From: JACDBD01 sp050743385
GTDB taxonomy: Bacteria > Actinomycetota > Acidimicrobiia > IMCC26256 > JACDBD01
Length of the DNA: 5,219 nucleotides
NCBI GenBank assembly: GCA_050743385.1
Contig: JBOGFJ010000144.1
Location: 1-5,219 of the forward strand
Reading direction: 5' to 3'
Positions 1 through 5,177 of this stretch are shown here, piece by piece. Numbering within the stretch: position 1 is the first letter of the stretch; the number at the start of each line of letters is the position of its first letter. Below the pieces are notes generated by a model, which searched no databases, had not been told where the DNA came from, and saw only the letters and a program-made list of their open reading frames with translations. A program made the position numbers and the translations under genes.

Positions 1-747
1 CGCGTCGCGGGCCTTGTCGACCACTGCCGCCGCCGCGCCCACGATGATGTTGCCCGGCGGGGTCGACGGTGCGAGCGGATGCGGCCGCGTCGGCGCCGCC
101 TTCTTGGCCGTGCGCATCAGGGCCGCCATGTCGACGAGCTCCTGCTTCGACATCGCCTTGCGAACCTTCGGGAAGAGCTCGCTCTCCTCCTCCTTCACGT
201 GGTCGGTCACGTCGGCGATGACCTTGCGCATGGTGGTGTCGAACTCGGGGGCGTCGGGGCTCGTGCGCTGCAACCGCGCGAGGGTCTCCTTCAGCTCCTG
301 GTGCTCGTCCATGCCGTGGTCGACCAACCGCTTGCTGCCCGGCACCCGCCGCTTCACGTCGGGGTAGAACACCTGCTCCTCGACGGAGGCGTGGACCGAC
401 AGCTCCTTGACGATCCGCTCCATGGTCTGGGTCTTCGACTTGAGGGCGCCGTCACCGAGACCCTTGTACCGGCGGAACAGGTCCTTGACCGTGGTGTGGT
501 CGGCCTTGAGCATTGCGAGGGCGTCGGGCGGCGACGACGCACTCCGGCGCCTGGTCGCCGGGCCCGTCTTCCGGGTGGCCTTGCGGGTCGTCCGTGTCGC
601 CTTCTTGCCGGCCCGCTGCGCCGATCGCGTCGTCGTGCGGGTGGCCTTCTTCGTGGTGCGGCGCGCCGTCTTCGCGGTGCGGCTGCCCGCCTTCCGCGTG
701 CTGCGAGCCGCCTTCTTCGTCCTGGTCGTGGCCTTCTTCGCCGGCAT
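1..747 (-). CDS. Hemerythrin HHE-domain protein with histone-like basic N-terminal tail (3' end outside window)
   Basis: Reading from ATG at 747-745, the frame stays open for 249 codons to the left edge, so the C-terminus is missing. GGAGG at 760-756 lies 8 bases before the ATG and fixes the start. Residues 1-69 contain 27 Lys/Arg and no Asp/Glu, with Ala/Thr between them, like the tails of actinobacterial HupB or histone H1. Residues 76-195 look like a hemerythrin four-helix domain. The expected diiron ligands are visible: H84 (in KADHTT), H119 and E123 (HASVE), H149 (MDEH), H183 and E187 (HVKEE). Such domains bind a non-haem diiron centre and handle O2, NO or peroxide. The Pro-rich stretch at about 218-232 is also seen at the end of related proteins, so probably only a few residues are missing. 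There is no signal peptide, so it should be cytoplasmic. It is divergent from the CsbD unit and has its own SigF-like promoter. The family call is firm; nucleic-acid binding by the tail is inference. Confidence 0.92.
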   Translation of the reverse strand, partial: MPAKKATTRTKKAARSTRKAGSRTAKTARRTTKKATRTTTRSAQRAGKKATRTTRKATRKTGPATRRRSASSPPDALAMLKADHTTVKDLFRRYKGLGDGALKSKTQTMERIVKELSVHASVEEQVFYPDVKRRVPGSKRLVDHGMDEHQELKETLARLQRTSPDAPEFDTTMRKVIADVTDHVKEEESELFPKVRKAMSKQELVDMAALMRTAKKAAPTRPHPLAPSTPPGNIIVGAAAAVVDKARDA

Positions 748-781
748 GTCGTGTTCCTCCGCTCTGATGGTGCGGTCGGGC

Positions 782-806
782 TACCCGAGATCACCGTCGG
801 AGAAAC
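782..806 (-). promoter_or_regulatory. SigF/SigB-type stress promoter for the hemerythrin gene
   Basis: On the minus strand, GTTT (806-803) is followed by a 16-base spacer and GGGTA (786-782). This matches the GTTT-N15-17-GGGTA pattern known for mycobacterial SigF and Streptomyces SigB promoters. A transcript would start near 775, giving a leader of under 30 bases that contains the GGAGG at 760-756. The match is by eye; no transcript start is known. Confidence 0.65.
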
Positions 807-819
807 GATCGGCCCACGC

Positions 820-845
820 GTTTGGCGATGCCGCCGGTCGGGGTA
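820..845 (+). promoter_or_regulatory. SigF/SigB-type stress promoter for the CsbD-CsbD-PLD unit
   Basis: GTTT (820-823), a 17-base spacer and GGGTA (841-845) form the same stress-sigma pattern on the plus strand. The -35 elements of the two divergent promoters are only 13 bases apart. The predicted start near 852 gives a leader of about 60 bases before the ATG at 916. The first gene belongs to the CsbD family, whose Bacillus subtilis founder is SigB-dependent, which supports the call. Confidence 0.65.
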
Positions 846-887
846 GCTCGCGCGAGCAGTCGATTCGACGCCGCGCCACCGGCGTCG
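846..887 (+). promoter_or_regulatory. Palindrome at the predicted start site plus leader hairpin
   Basis: GCTCGCGCGAGC (846-857) is a perfect 12-base palindrome immediately after the -10 element, over the predicted transcription start. Downstream, CGACGCCG (866-873) and CGGCGTCG (880-887) form a perfect 8-base-pair stem with a 6-base loop. No T-run follows, so it does not look like an intrinsic terminator. An operator and an mRNA-stabilising leader stem are possible roles. In DNA this GC-rich, inverted repeats of this size also arise by chance, so only their position argues for function. Confidence 0.3.
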
Positions 888-915
888 TGCCCGAAACGTC
901 ACGAGGAGTACCCAG

Positions 916-1422
916 ATGAGTGAGAACGCGGGGGGCGGCGGCTGGTTCGACCGCCTCAAGGGCAAGGCCAAGCAGGTCGCCGGCTCCGTGCTCGACGACA
1001 AGAAGCTCGAGCGTGAGGGCGAGCTCCACGAAGAGAAGGCGGACACCGCGCAGGAAGCGAGGCGCCGCGAGGCGGAGGCCGCCCGCGAGCGCGACGAGGC
1101 CGACCTCGTGGCTCGCGAGCGCGACCTGAAGGTCGAGGAGCAGCGGCTCGCCGCCGAGGCGACCGCCGAAGCCCGCGAGGCTGCCGTCGAGCGCGAGCGC
1201 GCCGAGGAGAAGCAGCGGATCGAGCGCGAGCACGCCGAGCGCAAGGCCGACGCCACCCGGGACGAGCGGGCCCGGCAGGCCCAGATCGCCGCCGACGAGC
1301 AGGAGGCGGCCCGCGAGCGGGCGCACGCCCGTCGAGAGGCGTCGGAAGCCGAGAACGAGGCCGAGCAGGCGCGGGCGACGGCGGAGCTGCTCGACCGCGC
1401 CGCCGACAAACGAGGACGATGA
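916..1422 (+). CDS. CsbD-like general-stress protein with C-terminal coiled coil
   Basis: This 168-aa protein starts at ATG 916, with GAGGAG (903-908) 7 bases upstream. After a Gly-rich lead, residues 10-48 match the CsbD pattern: W10, then GKAKQVAG (16-23), a DDKKLEREG turn (27-35) and KAD (41-43). CsbD proteins are small helical proteins of the general stress response with no known biochemical activity. Typical members have only about 60-70 residues; here residues 49-168 form an added, almost uninterrupted Glu/Arg/Ala-rich helix, very probably a coiled coil. There is no signal peptide or membrane segment. The gene is first in a unit behind a SigF-type promoter, and its stop overlaps the start of the next gene, which has the same architecture. 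The CsbD assignment is by motif. The coiled coil suggests oligomerisation, possibly with the neighbour's product, but that is inference. Confidence 0.85.
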   Translation: MSENAGGGGWFDRLKGKAKQVAGSVLDDKKLEREGELHEEKADTAQEARRREAEAARERDEADLVARERDLKVEEQRLAAEATAEAREAAVERERAEEKQRIEREHAERKADATRDERARQAQIAADEQEAARERAHARREASEAENEAEQARATAELLDRAADKRGR

Positions 1423-2039
1423 CCATGCAGATCCAGCAGATCCCCCGAACGGCCGTGCGGACCGGGTTCCGGGCGGCGCGGCTTCCGCTCACGGTGGCCG
1501 AGACCGTCTTCCGGCGCGACGACCAGTGGTTGCCCACCCGCGCCTACGAGACGGTCGAAGCCCGCTGCAAGCAGGTGGTGGGCCGGGCGGTGGGCGACGA
1601 CGAGCTGGTCGAGGAAGGCATCCTCGAGCAGGCGAAGACCGTGCAGCTCGGCAAGGCCGCCACCCTGGAGTCGCAGGCCGCGCACGAGAAGGAGCTGGCC
1701 GACGCCTCCTTCGAGGAACGGCGGAAGGCCGACGAAGAGGAGCGCGAGCGCGTCGCCACGCAGGCCGACGAGCGCAAGCGCGCCGCCGACCAGAAGCGAG
1801 CCGAGGAGAAGCGGCAGGCCGAGGCGGCGGCCGCGGAGAAGGCGCGCGCGGCGCAGAAGGCTCAGGCGGCGACCGAGAAAGCCGTCGCCGAGCAGGAGCG
1901 TCAGGCCCGAAGCGACAAGGTGAAGGCCGAGCGCGACGCGGTGCACGACGAGCGGCGCGCGGTCGAGGCCGAGAAGGACGCACGCAAGGCCGACAAGAAG
2001 GTCGAAGCCGCCAAAGCCGCGCGTCGAGGAACGCGCTAG
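1419..2039 (+). CDS. Second, diverged CsbD-like coiled-coil protein
   Basis: This 206-aa protein overlaps the upstream gene by ATGA (1419-1422), which points to translational coupling. An in-frame ATG at 1425 (204 aa) sits 9 bases after GAGG (1412-1415) and may be the true start, since ATG 1419 leaves only 3 bases. Residues 1-40 are an Arg-rich, moderately hydrophobic lead not found in the neighbour. Residues 43-73 resemble a CsbD repeat: CKQVVG (50-55) and GDDELVEEG (59-67) align with KQVAG and DDKKLEREG of the first protein. From about residue 85 to the end runs a long Glu/Lys/Arg/Ala helix, very probably a coiled coil, ending in a basic tail. The shared order, CsbD-like segment then coiled coil, suggests duplication and divergence. 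No enzyme motif or transmembrane helix is visible. Similarity to TolA or IF2 linker regions would be compositional only. Function is unknown; a structural stress role is inferred from context. Confidence 0.8.
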   Translation: MTMQIQQIPRTAVRTGFRAARLPLTVAETVFRRDDQWLPTRAYETVEARCKQVVGRAVGDDELVEEGILEQAKTVQLGKAATLESQAAHEKELADASFEERRKADEEERERVATQADERKRAADQKRAEEKRQAEAAAAEKARAAQKAQAATEKAVAEQERQARSDKVKAERDAVHDERRAVEAEKDARKADKKVEAAKAARRGTR

Positions 2040-2057
2040 CACCGAACCGCGTGCGGG

Positions 2058-3662
2058 GTGCGACTCGACGACTGGTTCCTGACCGCCGGCGAACGCGGCA
2101 ACTCCGCCACCGAGATCGACCGGCGGCGCGGCGACGGCAACGCGTGGACCGAGGGCAACCGCGTCGAGGTGCTCGTCGACGGGACCGAGTACTTCGCCCG
2201 GCTCTACGCCGAGCTCCGCAGCCTCCAGCCCGACGACTGGGTGCACCTCACCGACTGGGAGGGTGACCCCGACGAGCGTCTCGCCGGCCCCGGCACCGAG
2301 ATCGGGCGGGTTCTCGCCGACCTCGCCGAGCGTGGCGTGCACGTTCGCGGGCTCTTGTGGCGGTCCCACCCGCGCCAGGCGCACCTGAGCGAGCAGCAGA
2401 ACACCAGGCTCGTCCGCCAGGTCAACGAAGCCGGCGGCGAGATCCTCCTCGACGAGCGCGTGCGCCGCGGCGGCAGCCATCACCAGAAGCTCTTCGTCGT
2501 GCGGCGCGCGTCCGGACCCGACGACGACGTGGCCTTCGCCGGCGGTATCGACCTCTGCCACGGCCGCAACGACGACGCCCGCCACGAGGGCGATCCCCAG
2601 ACCGTCGAGCTCGACGACCGCTACGGGGAGCGACCGCCGTGGCACGACATCCAGCTCGAGGTGCGGGGACCGGCCGTCGGCGACATCGCGCACACGTTCC
2701 GCGAGCGGTGGGACGATCCCACGCCGTTCGATCACCGGAACCCGCTCCGTCTCGCCCTGCGGCGCCTGACACGCCAGCCCCGCCGCGCCGACCCGCTGCC
2801 GCCCGTCCGCCGCGATCCCTCGCCGGTCGGGCCGCATGCGGTCCAGGTGATCCGGACCTATCCCGCCAAGCGGCCGCCCTATCCGTTCGCTCCCGGCGGC
2901 GAACGCAGCATCGGGCGCGCCTACCGCAAGGCGCTGCGACGGGCGCGCCGCCTCGTCTACATCGAGGACCAGTACCTGTGGTCACAGCACTGGGCCGACA
3001 CCATCGCCGAGGCACTGCGGCGCGAGCCCGGCCTGCGCCTGATCGCGGTCGTGCCCCGGTTCGCCGAGCGGGGTGGGCGGGTCTCGGCCAACGCCGAGAA
3101 CATCGGCCGCGATCAGGTGCTCCGCACCCTGCGCGCCGCCGGTGGGTCCCGCGTGGCCGTCTTCGACCTCGAGAACGTGCACGGCACGCCGGTCTACGTC
3201 CACGCCAAGGTGTGCGTGATCGACGACGTGTGGCTCGAGGTCGGCTCCGACAACCTCAACCGGCGTTCCTGGACGCACGACTCGGAGCTGTCGTGCGCCG
3301 TGCTCGACGCGACGCGCGACTCCCGCGAGCCGCTCGATCCGGGTGGCCTCGGTGACTGCGCGCGCGTCCTTCCGCGCGCCACCCGTCTGCGGCTGTGGCG
3401 GGAGCACCTCGGCCGCGCCGAGGGTGACGACACCGACCTCGTCGACCCGGTCTCGGGATTCGAGGTGTGGAGGGCGACGGCGGCGGCGCTCGACGGCTGG
3501 CACGAGGGCGGTCGGCGCGGGCCGCGCCCGCCCGGTCACGTCCGCGCCCACGACCCCGAGCGCGTGCCCGGGCGCGAGCGGTGGTGGTCGCACGCCTTCC
3601 ACCAACGCTTCGCCGACCCCGACGGGCGGCCCCGCCACCTCCGTCGCGCCGAGGAGCTCTGA
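2058..3662 (+). CDS. Phospholipase D / transphosphatidylase family protein
   Basis: This 534-aa protein starts at GTG 2058, the only usable start, because the frame is closed by the TAG at 2037-2039 that ends the previous gene. There is no good Shine-Dalgarno sequence, so translation may depend on coupling. Two PLD half-domains are visible. The first, about 32-220, holds HKD motif 1 (H142-Q-K144) followed by GGID (162-165). The second, about 265-420, holds YIEDQY (301-306) and a canonical motif 2 (H382-A-K384, D389) followed by GSDN (396-399). The two motifs together form one active site in which a His forms the phospho-enzyme intermediate. The family hydrolyses or exchanges phosphodiester head groups, as in phospholipase D and cardiolipin-synthase-type enzymes. 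In motif 1 the usual Asp is R149, with acidic residues shifted to 155-157. No signal peptide is present, so a cytoplasmic or inner-membrane-surface enzyme is likely. Position in the stress unit suggests lipid remodelling; the substrate cannot be told. Confidence 0.9.
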   Translation: MRLDDWFLTAGERGNSATEIDRRRGDGNAWTEGNRVEVLVDGTEYFARLYAELRSLQPDDWVHLTDWEGDPDERLAGPGTEIGRVLADLAERGVHVRGLLWRSHPRQAHLSEQQNTRLVRQVNEAGGEILLDERVRRGGSHHQKLFVVRRASGPDDDVAFAGGIDLCHGRNDDARHEGDPQTVELDDRYGERPPWHDIQLEVRGPAVGDIAHTFRERWDDPTPFDHRNPLRLALRRLTRQPRRADPLPPVRRDPSPVGPHAVQVIRTYPAKRPPYPFAPGGERSIGRAYRKALRRARRLVYIEDQYLWSQHWADTIAEALRREPGLRLIAVVPRFAERGGRVSANAENIGRDQVLRTLRAAGGSRVAVFDLENVHGTPVYVHAKVCVIDDVWLEVGSDNLNRRSWTHDSELSCAVLDATRDSREPLDPGGLGDCARVLPRATRLRLWREHLGRAEGDDTDLVDPVSGFEVWRATAAALDGWHEGGRRGPRPPGHVRAHDPERVPGRERWWSHAFHQRFADPDGRPRHLRRAEEL

Positions 3663-3861
3663 GGACCGGTGCACGAGCCACGCCGTCGTCGTCGGCCTCA
3701 ACGTCGAGCTGGAGACGTCGTCCTTGTTCGTCTCCGACGACGGCACCTGCACCGTCACGGTCGACGAGCTGACCGACGGCGGCATCGAGGGATCGTTCAC
3801 CTGCGATGCCGGGTACGGCAGCCAACCCCTGACGGCCGACGGCCCGTTCGAGGCGTCGTAG
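3663..3861 (+). pseudogene. Probable 3' remnant of a secreted/lipoprotein beta-domain gene
   Basis: Directly after the PLD stop, the frame of codons starting at 3664 and ending at TAG 3859-3861 reads as plausible protein. It contains DDGTCTVTVDEL and then GIEGSFTCD. This Cys-Thr-Val strand followed by a Gly-Ser-Phe-Thr-Cys strand recalls the C-terminal end of small actinobacterial exported or lipoprotein domains. No ATG or GTG lies in this frame within the gap; the only candidate is TTG at 3724, which would give 46 residues, and no signal peptide or Shine-Dalgarno sequence accompanies it. It is best read as the tail of a gene whose front was lost when the sequence joined the PLD gene. It could also be a chance open frame, or a tiny TTG-started gene. 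The resemblance is by eye and not strong. Confidence 0.35.
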
Positions 3862-3891
3862 CCCGGAAGCACGCGTGCGAGGCTGGGCCGG

Positions 3892-4272
3892 GTGGAGACG
3901 CAACGCGAGCCGGTCGAGAGCATCAGCGCGGTGACGCTCCTGACCGCCGACATGGCCGCGGCCGTGGCGTTCTATCGCGCGCTCGGCTTCCGTCTGCTCT
4001 ATGGCGGCGAGGACGCGCGGTTCACGAGCTTCCGGGTCGGTGCCGGCTATCTCAACCTTCAGCTCGACCCGACCGGATCGACCGGTTGGGCCGGCTGGGG
4101 TCGAATCGTGTTGTGGGTCGACGACGTGGATGCGATGTACCGGCGCGTCCTCGCCGCGGGCTTCGAGCCGCAGGCCGCGCCGGAGGACGCGCCGTGGGGC
4201 GAGCGCTTCTTCCACCTGCGCGACCGGGACGGCCACGAGCTGAGCTTCGCCCGCCCGCTGGCGCCGAGGTGA
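3892..4272 (+). CDS. VOC-fold protein (glyoxalase/bleomycin-resistance-like)
   Basis: This 126-aa protein starts at GTG 3892 with GAGG (3879-3882) 9 bases upstream. Its length and pattern fit a single-chain VOC protein of two beta-alpha-beta-beta-beta modules. Module 1 has AVTLLTADM then AFYRALGF (26-33); module 2 starts at IVLWVDDVDAMY (72-83), has the AAGFEP turn (88-93) and ends with DRDGHELSF (111-119). The fold serves glyoxalase I, ring-cleaving dioxygenases and drug-sequestering proteins. Of the usual metal ligands, the final Glu is present (E116), but the first-strand His is A13 and the module 2 start has R71/I72 in place of His. A metal-free binding protein of the bleomycin-resistance type is therefore more likely than a glyoxalase. 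A 10-base palindrome (3869-3878) lies just before the Shine-Dalgarno. The gene ends 5 bases from a convergent gene. The substrate is unknown. Confidence 0.85.
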   Translation: METQREPVESISAVTLLTADMAAAVAFYRALGFRLLYGGEDARFTSFRVGAGYLNLQLDPTGSTGWAGWGRIVLWVDDVDAMYRRVLAAGFEPQAAPEDAPWGERFFHLRDRDGHELSFARPLAPR

Positions 4273-4277
4273 CGGGG

Positions 4278-4574
4278 TTACAGCTTCGACTTGGCGATGC
4301 AGATGGCCAGGTGGGCGTCGAGGACCGCCTGGCGAGTGGCGTCCGACACCCCGGCGTCGGCTTCGGCCGCCGCCTTGGCGCTGTCACCCGCCTGCTCGAG
4401 CTCGATGACGGCGGCGCGCTCGTCATCGGCCTGCGCCGCCTTCTCCGCCTTCTTGGCGAACTCGCCCACGACCGCGACGAGCACGGGCGACGCACCTTGA
4501 TCGCCGCGAACGACGACGAGCGAATCGTCGATCTTCGTCCGCACCTCGCGTAGCTGCTCTGCGACTTTCGTCAT
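4278..4574 (-). CDS. Small helical protein of unknown function (98 aa)
   Basis: The frame starts at ATG 4574-4572 and ends at TAA 4280-4278. I do not recognise the family. The protein is Ala-, Glu-, Asp- and Lys-rich and looks wholly helical: residues 1-20 (AEQLREVRTKIDDSL), a short loop near 24-29, then helices from about 30-75 and 77-98. No signal peptide, membrane segment or metal-binding pattern is seen; the single Cys is in the last helix. There is no properly spaced Shine-Dalgarno (GGAGG lies 14 bases upstream), but TACCCT ends 6 bases before the ATG, favouring a leaderless message. An in-frame GTG at 4595-4593 would add 7 residues and is less likely. The gene lies 28 bases downstream of the exported-protein gene on the same strand, so co-transcription is also possible. 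It converges with the VOC gene with no room for a terminator. Confidence 0.72.
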   Translation of the reverse strand: MTKVAEQLREVRTKIDDSLVVVRGDQGASPVLVAVVGEFAKKAEKAAQADDERAAVIELEQAGDSAKAAAEADAGVSDATRQAVLDAHLAICIAKSKL

Positions 4575-4580
4575 ACGCGC

Positions 4581-4586
4581 AGGGTA
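4581..4586 (-). promoter_or_regulatory. -10 element for a leaderless transcript
   Basis: TACCCT on the minus strand (4586-4581) fits TANNNT and ends 6 bases before the ATG at 4574, so transcription could begin at the start codon. No clear -35 element is visible. It lies in the 28-base gap between two same-strand genes. Confidence 0.4.
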
Positions 4587-4602
4587 CGCCTCCACCAGCC
4601 CA

Positions 4603-5109
4603 TCAGGGAATGTCCGAGCCCCCGCACGGATAGCCCGGCGCCAGCGGACGGCAGCGCTCCAGCGCGTACTCGGCCACTTCCACCAAGCGTGTCCGGATCT
4701 GCTTCTCCGACAGGACACGGCTGGTCCGCTGCGGATCGAACTCGTACCGCAGGAGGAGGGTCGTGTCGCCTTCTTTCACACCGAGCACGGGACCGCCCGG
4801 CGCGAAGTAGGCCTCGTCGCCGACCGGCGCGGCGTCGAACACCTCGTTGAAGTAGTACTCGACCGACGCCTTGCCGGCGGCGGTGAGCTCGAGGTCGGCG
4901 CCGTTGCGCTTCGCCGAGCCGCCCTTGATGCGGTAGGTGCAGATCGCGCCGTTGCGCTCGCCTTTGGCGGTCCGCCCGTCGAACGCGCCTTTGATCTCCG
5001 AGCGCGTGAGGAGGTCGCACGGGGTCGTCTCCTGGGCACCCGCGTTCGCGAGGCCGACCCCGGTGGAAGCCAGACCGGCGAGAAGCAATGCAACGAGGGC
5101 GCGTTTCAC
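4603..5109 (-). CDS. Exported DUF3558-like protein with Sec signal peptide
   Basis: This 168-aa protein starts at GTG 5109-5107 and ends at TGA 4605-4603. Residues 1-25 form a classic Sec signal: basic KR, a hydrophobic core ALVALLLAGLA, and a likely signal-peptidase I cut after AGA (25). The mature protein opens with PCDLLTRSEI (30-39), then C57 in AICTYR, a GDEAYF segment near 97-102 and a hydrophobic TTLLLRYEF strand. The CDLLT opening and GDEAYF motif recall DUF3558-type actinobacterial envelope proteins, whose function is unknown. Unlike lipoproteins of that group, no lipobox Cys sits at the cleavage site. Four mature cysteines (31, 57, 153, 162) could form two disulfides. No Shine-Dalgarno sequence is seen; a TANNNT lies 7 bases upstream of the start. 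The gene diverges from the next gene to the right across 68 bases. The signal peptide is clear; the family call is moderate. Confidence 0.85.
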   Translation of the reverse strand: MKRALVALLLAGLASTGVGLANAGAQETTPCDLLTRSEIKGAFDGRTAKGERNGAICTYRIKGGSAKRNGADLELTAAGKASVEYYFNEVFDAAPVGDEAYFAPGGPVLGVKEGDTTLLLRYEFDPQRTSRVLSEKQIRTRLVEVAEYALERCRPLAPGYPCGGSDIP

Positions 5110-5116
5110 GTGGCGA

Positions 5117-5122
5117 ACGTTA
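5117..5122 (-). promoter_or_regulatory. -10 element for the exported-protein gene, probably leaderless
   Basis: TAACGT on the minus strand (5122-5117) fits TANNNT and ends 7 bases before GTG 5109. There is no ribosome-binding sequence between them. A -35 element is not recognisable, and the upstream sequence is a (GGC)5 run at 5131-5145. Confidence 0.42.
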
Positions 5123-5165
5123 TCGGCGCCGGCGGCGGCGGCGGCACGGCGGCAACACCGCGGCC

Positions 5166-5171
5166 TACGAT
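5166..5171 (+). promoter_or_regulatory. -10 element for the right-edge gene, probably leaderless
   Basis: TACGAT (5166-5171) fits TANNNT well and ends 6 bases before ATG 5178, with no Shine-Dalgarno sequence in between. This is the arrangement typical of leaderless actinobacterial genes. No -35 element is evident. Confidence 0.5.
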
Positions 5172-5177
5172 CCGGCC

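Noticed and set aside
916..2039. Glu/Arg/Ala-rich repeats in the two coiled-coil genes as DNA-level tandem repeats.
   Set aside because: The similarity is compositional, from codons such as GAG, GCC and CGC; no regular repeat unit is seen at the DNA level.
2037..2060. The second CsbD-like gene and the PLD gene are in the same frame, separated by one TAG and six codons, suggesting a readthrough fusion.
   Set aside because: The PLD protein has a natural family-like beginning (DWFLTAGERGN) just after GTG 2058, and no readthrough signal is visible. Same-frame adjacency occurs by chance one time in three.
354..2837. Very long open frame (827 codons) on the minus strand across the CsbD genes and the front of the PLD gene.
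   Set aside because: It is antisense to three well-supported genes and spans two operons. Its translation is low-complexity Leu/Ala/Gly/Arg/Ser sequence, as expected from GC-rich mirror frames of coiled-coil genes.
3860..3884. Inverted repeat before the VOC gene (AGCC...GGCT around GCACGCGTGC) as a terminator or operator.
   Set aside because: The arms are short and there is no T-run. Ten-base palindromes are expected several times by chance in a window of this composition.
3669..4553. Long plus-strand frame covering the gap after the PLD gene and the VOC gene.
   Set aside because: The translation is Arg-rich shadow sequence, it overlaps the clear VOC gene in another frame, and it runs antisense into the 98-aa gene.
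5131..5145. (GGC)5 run in the divergent gap as a functional repeat.
   Set aside because: Short triplet runs are common in GC-rich DNA, and nothing else marks this one as a binding site.
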